5,486 bases of DNA from Halomonas sp. (GCA_003560175.1 PWIZ01000287.1:1-5486), one strand, 5' to 3'. Shown: positions 1 to 5,486, counted from the first letter of the stretch. Notes: generated by a model not told the origin, from the letters alone. Translations and numbers: made by a program.

Positions 1-272
1 TCCAGGGCGTCCAGGTAGCGAGCGGTGTGGAATCGCTCCAGGTCCTCCCGGGCGGCCGGCAAGGGCTTGCGCACCGCCAGCGCGTCGATCAGCCCGGAGA
101 CCTCCAGCAGGTTTTTCAGCCGACGCTTGCTCTCGGGACTCTCCGAGGCCGGCTGCGGCTGTAGAAACTCGCCGGGGGACGAGAAGACGCCAATGGCCCC
201 CGGGTCATGCCAGAAGCAGCGCTCGTGCCAGAAGAAGCCCACGGGCCGTGCCGACGCTGGCGCTTGACTCAT
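1..272 (-). CDS. Class II histone deacetylase-family amidohydrolase (HdaH-like), N-terminal part only
   Basis: This is the first 90 codons of a gene that runs off the left edge. The visible protein starts MSQAPASARPVGFFWHERCF and resembles the N-terminus of bacterial class II HDAC-like amidohydrolases such as Bordetella/Alcaligenes HDAH. The similarities are an aromatic WHERCFWHDPG segment near residues 15-25, a PESKRRLKNLLEVSG segment near 46-60 that matches the family's HPxTKRRF block, and ERFHTARYLDAL near 79-90 that matches the family's RxHSxxHLxxM block. The zinc-binding and catalytic residues would lie beyond the window, so activity cannot be judged. The family removes acetyl or other acyl groups from amines, using zinc. 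The ATG overlaps the stop of the upstream reductase gene as ATGA, with a GAGGG ribosome site 6 nt before it, so translation is probably coupled. It is a different subfamily from the deacetylase at 1621-2655. Family assignment is good; substrate is unknown. Confidence 0.85.
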   Translation of the reverse strand, partial: MSQAPASARPVGFFWHERCFWHDPGAIGVFSSPGEFLQPQPASESPESKRRLKNLLEVSGLIDALAVRKPLPAAREDLERFHTARYLDAL

Positions 273-1210
273 TCGCGACCCTCGAGCTGCTCCCACACCT
301 CGATGGCGGCCGCCAGGTCCTCCAGCGACGCCCCCACCGACTTGAACAGGGTAATCGCCTCGTCCGACGAGCGCCCGGGCACCTCGCCCTTGAGCAGCTC
401 GGCAAGCTCGCCGCGGACCTCGTCGAAGGCGAAGGCCCCCTCATCGACGGCCTGCAGCAGATCCCCCGCCTCGCCCCTCGCCCCGGCATGGGTATCCACG
501 TACACCTCGCTGCGGACCAAGCACTCGGCATCGGTCTCGCGCATGGAGGGACGAAAGGCCCCGATCAGGTCGAGATGGGTGCCGGGGGAAAGCCAGGCGC
601 CACGAATCAGCGGCTCGGTAGAGAGGGTCACACAGCTGATCAGGTCCGCCTCGCCGCTGGCGGCCTCCAGATCGGTGACCGCCGCCGTGTCGAAGCGGTC
701 GGCGTACTCGGCGGCAAGCGCTTCGGCCTTCTCGAGGCTGCGCCCCCAGATTCGCACGCGGCGAATCGGCCGCACCGCCGCATGGGCCTCGATCACCATG
801 GGGGCCAGCCTGCCGGTCCCCACCACCAGCAGGGTCTCGGCGTCCTCCCGAGACAGCTCGCGGGCCGCCAGGGCCGAGGCCGCCGCGGTGCGGCGGCGGG
901 TCAACTCGCTGCCGTCGATACAGGCCAGAGGGCGCCCGTGGGCACCCTCGCTCAGCAGGTAGACGCCGGCAATGGCGGGAAGGCCATGCTCGGCGTTCTG
1001 CGGGAAGACATTGACCATCTTCACGCCGATATAGCCGTCACGCTCCCAGGCCGGCATCAGCAGCATGGTCGCCTCGCCGTCGTGGCGGTGCATGGCGTGG
1101 TGATGGCGCGGGGGCGACTCGACCCCCGCGAGGAAGGTAGTCGCGAGTCGTTCGACCAGGGGTTTCCAGGGCAGCGAGGCCGCGACTTGCTCCGCCGTGA
1201 TCATGCGCAT
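269..1210 (-). CDS. Ornithine cyclodeaminase/mu-crystallin family protein, probable ketimine (pyrroline/piperideine-2-carboxylate) reductase
   Basis: The 313-residue protein has the family's usual length and fold. Seen in it are GVKMVNVFPQN with the conserved substrate-site Lys64, TRRRTAAASALAA (residues 104-116) with the conserved Arg, a Rossmann dinucleotide motif VVGTGRLAP (129-137), and a C-terminal ITLFKSVGASLEDLAAA block (286-302). Residues 217-226 read GAFRPSMRET. This is like the GAxRPxxRE segment of mu-crystallin (a ketimine reductase) and unlike the GGD of true ornithine cyclodeaminase, whose catalytic Asp appears replaced by Phe219. The likely reaction is therefore NAD(P)H-dependent reduction of a cyclic imine such as pyrroline-2-carboxylate to proline, in the cytoplasm. 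Amino-acid dehydrogenase activity is an alternative. The first ATG at 1210 (MRMITAEQ) was chosen because GGAGG lies 6 nt upstream; a second in-frame ATG is at 1204. The gene lies 1 nt after the RidA gene and overlaps the next gene by 4 nt. Confidence 0.88.
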   Translation of the reverse strand: MRMITAEQVAASLPWKPLVERLATTFLAGVESPPRHHHAMHRHDGEATMLLMPAWERDGYIGVKMVNVFPQNAEHGLPAIAGVYLLSEGAHGRPLACIDGSELTRRRTAAASALAARELSREDAETLLVVGTGRLAPMVIEAHAAVRPIRRVRIWGRSLEKAEALAAEYADRFDTAAVTDLEAASGEADLISCVTLSTEPLIRGAWLSPGTHLDLIGAFRPSMRETDAECLVRSEVYVDTHAGARGEAGDLLQAVDEGAFAFDEVRGELAELLKGEVPGRSSDEAITLFKSVGASLEDLAAAIEVWEQLEGRE

Positions 1211-1211
1211 A

Positions 1212-1568
1212 TCAGGCCTCCGGAAGTGCCGCGGTGACCATGATCTCGACCTTCCATTCCGGCTTGGCCAGTTTCGCCTCGATGGCGGCACGCACCGGCG
1301 GCCGACCCGGCGTCACCCAGGCGTCCCAGGCGGCGTTCATCTGGTCGAACTCGGCCATGCTGGTGACCCAGATCTGGGCGGCGATCAGGTGCTCCTTGGA
1401 AGACCCCGCCTTGGCCAGCAGCTCATCGATGCGCGCCAGCACCTGCTCGGTCTGACCGCGCATGTCGGCGCTGGCGTCCCCGGGCACCTGCCCCGCCAGG
1501 TAGACGGTACCGTTGTGGATGGCGATCTGGCTCATGCGGGCATTGCTCTCGTGATAGGTAACGGTCAT
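1212..1568 (-). CDS. RidA family (YjgF/YER057c/UK114) protein, probable imine/enamine deaminase
   Basis: The 118-residue protein is a single RidA domain. Residues 20-29 (GTVYLAGQVP) are the typical first strand pair, followed by the helix QTEQVLARIDELLAKAG (39-55). PPVRAAIEAKLA (90-101) carries the conserved Arg (Arg93), and VEIMVTAA (107-114) carries the conserved Glu108. In characterised RidA proteins the Arg holds the substrate carboxylate, so deaminase function is plausible. The family hydrolyses reactive enamine/imine intermediates made by PLP enzymes or by amino-acid oxidation, releasing ammonia and a keto acid, usually as a cytoplasmic trimer. The start at 1568 (MTVTYHES) is chosen because the domain begins there and a GAGAG sequence lies 7 nt upstream. 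Starting at 1640 would add 24 residues of low-complexity sequence overlapping the upstream gene. Its tight linkage to an imine reductase gene suggests that it serves the same pathway. It is not clearly the housekeeping RidA, so no symbol is given. Confidence 0.9.
   Translation of the reverse strand: MTVTYHESNARMSQIAIHNGTVYLAGQVPGDASADMRGQTEQVLARIDELLAKAGSSKEHLIAAQIWVTSMAEFDQMNAAWDAWVTPGRPPVRAAIEAKLAKPEWKVEIMVTAALPEA
1217..1221 (-). promoter_or_regulatory. Ribosome binding site of the ketimine-reductase-like gene
   Basis: A GGAGG sequence inside the last codons of the RidA gene lies 6 nt before the ATG at 1210 and 12 nt before the alternative ATG at 1204. The spacing decides in favour of the first ATG. 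Because the site lies within the upstream coding region, ribosomes finishing RidA probably re-initiate here. Confidence 0.65.
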
Positions 1569-1588
1569 GGCATGTCTCTCGTTGGTCG

Positions 1589-1605
1589 GATGCCGAATCG
1601 GCACC
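1589..1605 (-). other. Small intercistronic hairpin between the deacetylase and RidA genes
   Basis: In the minus-strand transcript GGUGCCG pairs with CGGCAUC around an AUU loop: 7 pairs, one of them G-U. It lies in the 52-nt gap between two genes and has no U-tract after it, so it is not a convincing terminator. It could affect mRNA processing or be chance in GC-rich DNA. Confidence 0.3.
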
Positions 1606-1620
1606 GGTGAAGGGCTGCCC

Positions 1621-2655
1621 TCAGGCAGCGGTGTAGCCACCCATGAAGGCGGCCAGGTTGTGGCTCAGGTGCTCGGTGGGGTAGCCCCCCTCCTGGATCA
1701 GCACCGTGGGCAGGTCGATGGCGGCCAGTCGCCGCCCGATCTCGGTGAAGTCCTCGGTTTCCAGGGCCATGCCGGCCAGCGGGTCATCGCGGTGGGCATC
1801 CAGGCCCAAAGCCACCACCAGCGCATCGGGCCGGAAGGCCTCCATGCGCTCGATCAGACAATCCAGGGTCTCGAGAAAGGCCGCTCCGTCGCTACCCAGC
1901 GGCAGCGGCAGGTTGACGTTGGCGCCGACCCCGTCACCCTCACCCTGTTCGTCGGCGCCCCCCCAGAAGAAGGGATAGAAGTCCGCCGGGTCAACATGGA
2001 GCGAACCGGTCCAGACATCGCCACGATCATAAAAGAGGTCCTGGGTACCGTTGCCGTGGTGCAGGTCAACGTCGAGGATCGCTACCCTCGCATGGCGCTC
2101 GCGCAGCACCGTGGCAGCCAGCCCCGAGTTGTTGAGGAAACAGAACCCACCCGCACGCTCCGGCCCGGCATGGTGACCCGGCGGGCGGCACAGCGCATAG
2201 GCGTGGCGCTCTCCGGCCAGCACCACGTCGGCCGCCGCCTCCGCCGTGGCCGCGCTGGCCAGGATGCCGGCGAAACTGTCGGCGGTCATCGGACAGGCCA
2301 TATCGTGCATGTGCCAGCCCACCAGACCCACCGGATGACGCGGATAGTGGTGGCCCCCGCCGCAGGGATGCACGTTGGGCGCCACCATCTCGGCGGCATC
2401 GGGCAGGGCCCGCCAGCGTGCATGGATGGTCTCGAGGAAGTCCAGATAGCGGGGCGAGTGGATCCTCGCCAGCCGCTCGCGCAGCCGCGGGCTGACGGGC
2501 GCGGTGGGGGCGGTCAGCGACAGCCCGATAGCGGCCAGGCCGCGGGAGAGCAACTCGGCCCGCAGCGGCCCCTCGGGAGAATCCACCGGCCGGCCGCGCA
2601 GCAGGAAGGTGGGCGGGGCATGGTGCTCCTGGTCGGGGTGATAGAAGAGCTTCAT
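1621..2655 (-). CDS. Histone deacetylase/acetylpolyamine amidohydrolase superfamily zinc deacetylase
   Basis: The 344-residue enzyme has about the length of Mycoplana acetylpolyamine amidohydrolase (341). The full active site is visible. RPPGHHAG (157-164) has the paired catalytic histidines 161/162. ILDVDLHHGNGTQD (193-206) has zinc ligands Asp197 and His199. ALGLDAHRDDP (282-292) has the third ligand Asp286. QEGGY (321-325) has the transition-state Tyr325. It should therefore be active in hydrolysing an N-acyl (typically acetyl) amide in the cytoplasm. The substrate is open: acetylpolyamines, acetyl-lysine or another N-acyl amine. A His/Cys-rich stretch at 96-121 differs from the Mycoplana enzyme and places it in another subgroup. 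The start is supported by AAGGA 8 nt upstream, overlapping the dctM stop codon. It follows the transporter genes by 11 nt, so its substrate is probably what the TRAP system imports, or a product of it (inference). Confidence 0.92.
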   Translation of the reverse strand: MKLFYHPDQEHHAPPTFLLRGRPVDSPEGPLRAELLSRGLAAIGLSLTAPTAPVSPRLRERLARIHSPRYLDFLETIHARWRALPDAAEMVAPNVHPCGGGHHYPRHPVGLVGWHMHDMACPMTADSFAGILASAATAEAAADVVLAGERHAYALCRPPGHHAGPERAGGFCFLNNSGLAATVLRERHARVAILDVDLHHGNGTQDLFYDRGDVWTGSLHVDPADFYPFFWGGADEQGEGDGVGANVNLPLPLGSDGAAFLETLDCLIERMEAFRPDALVVALGLDAHRDDPLAGMALETEDFTEIGRRLAAIDLPTVLIQEGGYPTEHLSHNLAAFMGGYTAA

Positions 2656-2663
2656 GGAGGGGT

Positions 2664-2668
2664 TCCTT
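2664..2668 (-). promoter_or_regulatory. Ribosome binding site of the zinc deacetylase gene, overlapping the dctM stop
   Basis: The minus strand reads TAAGGA, where TAA ends the large TRAP permease gene and AAGGA is the ribosome site, 8 nt before the deacetylase ATG at 2655. This links translation of the first catabolic gene to the transporter genes and argues against a separate promoter here. Confidence 0.6.
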
Positions 2669-3944
2669 AGCCCAGCAGCGAGGGGATCCAGATGGAAAGT
2701 GACGGGAAGGTGATCAGCAGCAGGATCACCACGATGAAAGCCATATAGAACGGCAGCGAGGCAATGATCGCCCGTTCGAAGGGTACATTGGCTATCCTGG
2801 CTGCCGTCATCAAGGTCATGCCCACCGGTGGCGTCACGTTGGAGATATTGAGTACCACGATCATCAGGATGGCGAAGTGCAGCGGGTCAACGCCCAGTTG
2901 GATCATCGCCGGCACCAGCACCGGCGCCACCACCACCAGCGCAGGCAGTACGTCCATGACCGTGCCAACCAGGATCAGCAGGACGCAGACCAGCAGCAGC
3001 TGCAGGAAGGTCGAGTCGCTGAACGCGACGATCAATCCCGCCGCGTCCCGGGCGATGCCGGAGCGGGTCACGAACCAGCCCAGCACCGCCGAGGTCGCCA
3101 GCAGGAAGAACACCACTCCCGAGAAGCGCACGGTGACCAACAGTGCTTGCCAGATCTTGCGCCAGGTGAGGGTGCGATAGAAGACGACCCCGATGACAAT
3201 GGTATAGACGGCGGCGAACCCCGACGCCTCGGTGATGGTGGTCAGCCCCGAGAGGATGCCGCCGAGGATGATCAGCGGCACGATCATCGCCGGCAGCGCC
3301 ACCAGAAAGGCAATGGCCGCCACCTTGAGCGGCGTGGGCGCCTGCTTGGGGTAGCCCCGTTTCCAGGCCAGGAAAAAACTCACCGCGAGCAGCGCCAGGG
3401 CCATCAGCAGACCGGGAATGATACCCCCGGCGAAGAGGTCGATCACCGAGATGTCACGCAGCAGGGTCGCATAGACCACCATCACCACGCTGGGCGGGAT
3501 GATCGGTCCAATGATCGACGAGCAGGCGGTGATCGCCGCGGCGTACTCGGCGTCATAGCCCTGTTTCTTCATCTCCGGGATCATGATCTTGCCGATTGCC
3601 ACGGTGTCGGTGATCGCCGCCCCGGTCAGGCCGGCGAAGAACACCGATACCGAGATGTTGACGTGGGACAGCGCCCCGCGTACCCGCCCGAACAGGGCAT
3701 TGTTGAAGGCGATCAGCTTATGGGTCAGGCCGCCCTGATTCATCAGCTCGGCCGTGAAGATGAAGTAGGGCACGGCTATCAGCAGAAAACCCGAGACGCC
3801 GGCGAACATGCGGTCGGCGATGATGCCAAGCATGCGCTCGCCGCCCATGGCGAAGCCTCCGGCCAGCCCCGAGAGGGCCATGACCACGGCAACCGGGGCC
3901 CCGATCAGCAGCAGCAGGACGAAGGCGATGATCGCGGGGGTCAT
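2667..3944 (-). CDS. dctM: TRAP transporter large permease subunit (DctM family)
   Basis: The 425-residue, strongly hydrophobic protein has about a dozen likely membrane segments and the usual DctM length. Family signatures are AGLTGAAITDTVAIGKIMIPEM-like residues at 104-125, GPIIPPS (146-152), ITEASG (237-242), GTVMDVLPALVVVAPVLVP-like residues at 327-345, and NVTPPVGM (369-376). DctM forms the transport channel in the inner membrane and uses the sodium gradient to take up substrate delivered by the periplasmic binding protein. The ATG overlaps the stop of the small subunit gene by 4 nt (ATGA) and has GGAG about 8 nt upstream, as expected for two subunits made in equal amounts. The symbol is the generic family name; transport of C4-dicarboxylates is not implied. 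A long opposite-strand open frame here (2877-4121), rich in His, Gln and Arg, is a shadow of this gene. Confidence 0.95.
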   Translation of the reverse strand: MTPAIIAFVLLLLIGAPVAVVMALSGLAGGFAMGGERMLGIIADRMFAGVSGFLLIAVPYFIFTAELMNQGGLTHKLIAFNNALFGRVRGALSHVNISVSVFFAGLTGAAITDTVAIGKIMIPEMKKQGYDAEYAAAITACSSIIGPIIPPSVVMVVYATLLRDISVIDLFAGGIIPGLLMALALLAVSFFLAWKRGYPKQAPTPLKVAAIAFLVALPAMIVPLIILGGILSGLTTITEASGFAAVYTIVIGVVFYRTLTWRKIWQALLVTVRFSGVVFFLLATSAVLGWFVTRSGIARDAAGLIVAFSDSTFLQLLLVCVLLILVGTVMDVLPALVVVAPVLVPAMIQLGVDPLHFAILMIVVLNISNVTPPVGMTLMTAARIANVPFERAIIASLPFYMAFIVVILLLITFPSLSIWIPSLLG

Positions 3945-4486
3945 GGGCGGTTCTCCACGTCGACGGTCTCGATGAGTTCATCGATCAGGGTGTCGTCATC
4001 GATGAAATGCTCCAGCAGGTCGAAGCCCTGCACCAGATGGAGCAGGATGATGGCCCCGCTGATCGGCACCACGATGGAGGTGAATTTGCCATGCACACGA
4101 ATCTGGTCGGAGACCATGTAGACCTGGCGCGTCCCCTGGAAGTAGTCCCAGCCGTACCAGAGTAGCAGTGCGCCGAACAGGCCGATGACCATCATGCAGA
4201 GGGTGGCGGCTATCACGGTCAGCACCCTCGGCAGACTCCTGACCAGCAGGGTCATCGCCACGTGCTCGCCATAGCGCAGCGAGATGGTCATGGAGAGGAA
4301 GCCGATCCAGGGCAGGAAGAGCCTCGCCAGGGAGTAGGTCCAGCTCAGCGTACTGCCGGTGAACAGCTTGTAGACGAAGGCCGTGAAGGAGATGCCCAGC
4401 ATGGTCAGCACGCAGGCCACGCAGATGAGGATGGCCATCTGATTGACGATATCGCTCAGGCGGCGCAAGGGCTGCAGGAAGGTCAT
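3941..4486 (-). CDS. dctQ: TRAP transporter small permease subunit (DctQ family)
   Basis: The 181-residue protein has four predicted membrane segments, near residues 17-40, 50-70, 88-112 and 134-156, as DctQ proteins do. The best signature is LARLFLPWIGFLSMTISLRY followed by GEHV (residues 53-76), which matches the family pattern of an aromatic-rich second helix ending in R-x-GEH. DctQ partners DctM in the inner membrane and is needed for uptake. The C-terminus (about 162-179) is an acidic cytoplasmic tail with many Asp and Glu. The start at 4486 is supported by a strong GAGGTGA ribosome site at 4491-4497. The gene overlaps dctM by 4 nt and lies 66 nt after the binding-protein gene, separated from it by a GC-rich hairpin. 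The symbol is the generic family name; substrate is unknown. Confidence 0.93.
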   Translation of the reverse strand: MTFLQPLRRLSDIVNQMAILICVACVLTMLGISFTAFVYKLFTGSTLSWTYSLARLFLPWIGFLSMTISLRYGEHVAMTLLVRSLPRVLTVIAATLCMMVIGLFGALLLWYGWDYFQGTRQVYMVSDQIRVHGKFTSIVVPISGAIILLHLVQGFDLLEHFIDDDTLIDELIETVDVENRP

Positions 4487-4490
4487 GGCG

Positions 4491-4497
4491 TCACCTC
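4491..4497 (-). promoter_or_regulatory. Strong ribosome binding site of the TRAP small permease gene
   Basis: GAGGTGA lies 4 nt before the ATG at 4486 on the minus strand. It sits just downstream of the intercistronic hairpin at 4504-4530, so a folded hairpin would leave it free. This supports independent initiation of dctQ after dctP. Confidence 0.6.
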
Positions 4498-4503
4498 AGG
4501 CGA

Positions 4504-4530
4504 GCGCCCGGCCGAATGATGGCCGGGCGC
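4504..4530 (-). promoter_or_regulatory. GC-rich intercistronic hairpin between dctP and dctQ
   Basis: A perfect 10-bp inverted repeat, GCGCCCGGCC and its complement, flanks a 7-nt loop (4514-4520). It begins 22 nt past the dctP stop. The transcript has no U-run after the stem, so it does not fit a standard intrinsic terminator. Stable hairpins between a binding-protein gene and its permease genes are known in other transport operons to protect the upstream mRNA or cause partial termination. That role here is inference; the fold itself is plain in the sequence. Confidence 0.65.
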
Positions 4531-4552
4531 GAGACGATGAAAGCCTCTGTAC

Positions 4553-5486
4553 TCAGCGTCCGTAGGTGTCCATGTCGGACTCGGCTACCTCGACGCGAAC
4601 CCTTTCGACCTCTTCGAGGAAGGCATCCACGCGGTCGCCGTCGAGACCGAAATCGTTGGTGATCCAGTCGCGCCAGGCCGGCGTGGCGATATCCGCCATG
4701 CGGGTGCGCTCCTCCGGAGGCATGATGTAACACTCCTGGAAGGTCGCACAGGACTCTTCCCAGCTGGCGGTAGCGAGAGCCCCGGACATGCCATGGCCGA
4801 TGGCAATAGCCTCGCGGGCCGAAGTCACGATCGCTTCCTGCTGAGATTCGGTGAGGCCCTGAAACCAGTCTTCACTGACCAGCCAGGCCGCGCTGTTGTA
4901 AACATGGCCGGTCAGGGTGGTGTAGTCGGTCACCTCGCTGAAGTTGAAGGTGGTGTTGAGCACCGGCGCGTTGAACTGGCCGTCGGCCAGGCCGGTCTCC
5001 AGGGCAGTGATCACCTCGCCCCAGGGCAGCGGGGTCGCCGAGGCCCCCAGCGCACGCATGATGGCCACGTGGCCCGGATTTTCCTCGGTACGAATATTAA
5101 GCCCCTCGAGATCCTCGACGGTCTGGATCAGGCGCTCGTTGTTGGTGAAGGCCACGAAGCCGCCGCCGTCATCGAAGGTGCCCAGGTAACGCATGTCGGT
5201 CTGCTCGATGGTGCCGGACATGAAGTCGGCAAACCACTCTCCATCGAAGAACGCCCAGGCCTGGCGCCAGTTATCGAAGATGAAGGGAGCCGTCATCATC
5301 TGATAATCGGGGTAGTAGGAGGACATGGCGCCGGTGGTGATGATGGTGGACTGCAGGGTGCGGCCACCCTGTACCTCTCGCGCGGTCTCCACCTCGGAGC
5401 CCAGCTGGCTGTTGCCGAAGATCGACACCGTGACCTCGCCGTCGGTGCGGGTCTCCACCAGGTTCTTGAAGTGCACCAGCGCCGGA
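4553..5486 (-). CDS. dctP: TRAP transporter solute-binding protein (DctP family), N-terminus missing
   Basis: About 310 residues are visible. The signal peptide and first strand lie beyond the right edge. The first visible residues (PALVHFKNLVETRTDG) match the early helix of the DctP fold, and no true start is present; GTG at 5476 is an internal Val codon. Signatures, numbered from the first visible residue, are LNIRTEENP with the conserved Arg132 that holds the ligand carboxylate, GASATPLPWGEV (147-158), TALETGLADGQFN (160-172), and a C-terminal helical region ending DMDTYGR. The protein binds solute in the periplasm and passes it to the DctQM pair. The Arg suggests a carboxylate-bearing ligand. 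By hand count the last 307 residues have about 49 acidic and 17 basic residues, as in proteins facing a salty periplasm. Two Cys (246 and 252) could form a disulfide. The gene leads the visible operon, and its promoter should be upstream of the window. Confidence 0.94.
   Translation of the reverse strand, partial: PALVHFKNLVETRTDGEVTVSIFGNSQLGSEVETAREVQGGRTLQSTIITTGAMSSYYPDYQMMTAPFIFDNWRQAWAFFDGEWFADFMSGTIEQTDMRYLGTFDDGGGFVAFTNNERLIQTVEDLEGLNIRTEENPGHVAIMRALGASATPLPWGEVITALETGLADGQFNAPVLNTTFNFSEVTDYTTLTGHVYNSAAWLVSEDWFQGLTESQQEAIVTSAREAIAIGHGMSGALATASWEESCATFQECYIMPPEERTRMADIATPAWRDWITNDFGLDGDRVDAFLEEVERVRVEVAESDMDTYGR

Noticed and set aside
879..897. 8-bp perfect inverted repeat with a 3-nt loop
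   Set aside because: It lies inside the reductase coding region over codons for TRRRTAAA; runs of Arg and Ala codons in GC-rich DNA give this by chance.
1108..1129. 7-bp GC-rich inverted repeat with an 8-nt loop
   Set aside because: It is within the reductase coding sequence (AGVESPPR region), has no U-tract and is explained by codon composition.
207..1237. Long plus-strand open frames (251 and 329 codons) opposite the reductase gene
   Set aside because: Their composition (Arg, Ser, Ala, Gly rich) is that of antisense shadows in GC-rich DNA, and the minus-strand frame matches a known family end to end.
1211..1291. Upstream start at 1291 for the reductase gene
   Set aside because: It would add 27 Arg/Ser/Pro-rich residues overlapping the RidA gene; the family N-terminus and a well-placed ribosome site fit the ATG at 1210.
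1567..2670. Plus-strand open frame of 367 codons opposite the zinc deacetylase gene
   Set aside because: It covers the antisense of a gene with an intact active site and shows no domain I recognise.
2877..4121. Plus-strand open frame of 414 codons, rich in His, Gln, Asp and Arg
   Set aside because: It is the antisense reading of the hydrophobic TRAP permease genes; the odd composition follows from complementing hydrophobic codons.
4504..4530. Intrinsic transcription terminator
   Set aside because: No run of U follows the stem, and dctQ, which must be made with dctP, begins only 18 nt later.
3941..5486. Ectoine TRAP transporter TeaABC
   Set aside because: The binding protein sequence does not resemble the TeaA I remember beyond general family motifs, and no ectoine degradation gene (doeA/doeB type) is in the window.

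Overview
The window is a stretch of high-GC bacterial DNA in which every supported gene lies on the minus strand, closely packed, as the middle and end of one polycistronic unit. It reads from right (5486) to left (1). In transcription order the genes are: a TRAP transporter solute-binding protein (5' end outside the window), the small and large TRAP membrane subunits, a histone-deacetylase/acetylpolyamine-amidohydrolase-fold enzyme, a RidA-family protein, an ornithine cyclodeaminase/mu-crystallin-family enzyme that looks like a ketimine reductase, and the first 90 codons of a second, different (class II, HdaH-like) deacetylase. No RNA gene, mobile element, CRISPR array or promoter was found. 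The promoter is presumably upstream of the dctP-type gene, beyond 5486.

The organism is probably a halophilic or marine proteobacterium, perhaps a Halomonas-like gammaproteobacterium. This is inferred from high GC, TRAP transport (common in marine and saline proteobacteria) and the very acidic periplasmic binding protein (by hand count about 49 Asp/Glu against 17 Lys/Arg in 307 residues, with a single Lys). No taxonomic marker is present.

The genes are packed as in an operon. There are 4-nt ATGA overlaps at the dctQ/dctM and reductase/class II deacetylase junctions, a 1-nt gap between RidA and reductase, an 11-nt gap between dctM and the first deacetylase, and gaps of 52 and 66 nt at the other two junctions. 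The 66-nt gap after dctP holds a perfect 10-bp GC-rich hairpin without a U-tract. It is more likely to set the ratio of binding protein to membrane subunits than to end transcription.

As a working model (inference), the TRAP system imports a carboxylate-bearing, probably N-acylated amino compound. One or both zinc deacetylases remove the acyl group. Later steps produce an imine or enamine that is reduced by the ketimine-reductase-like enzyme or hydrolysed with help from RidA. I do not recognise this combination as a characterised pathway, and it is the main point of interest here. The substrate cannot be read from the sequence.
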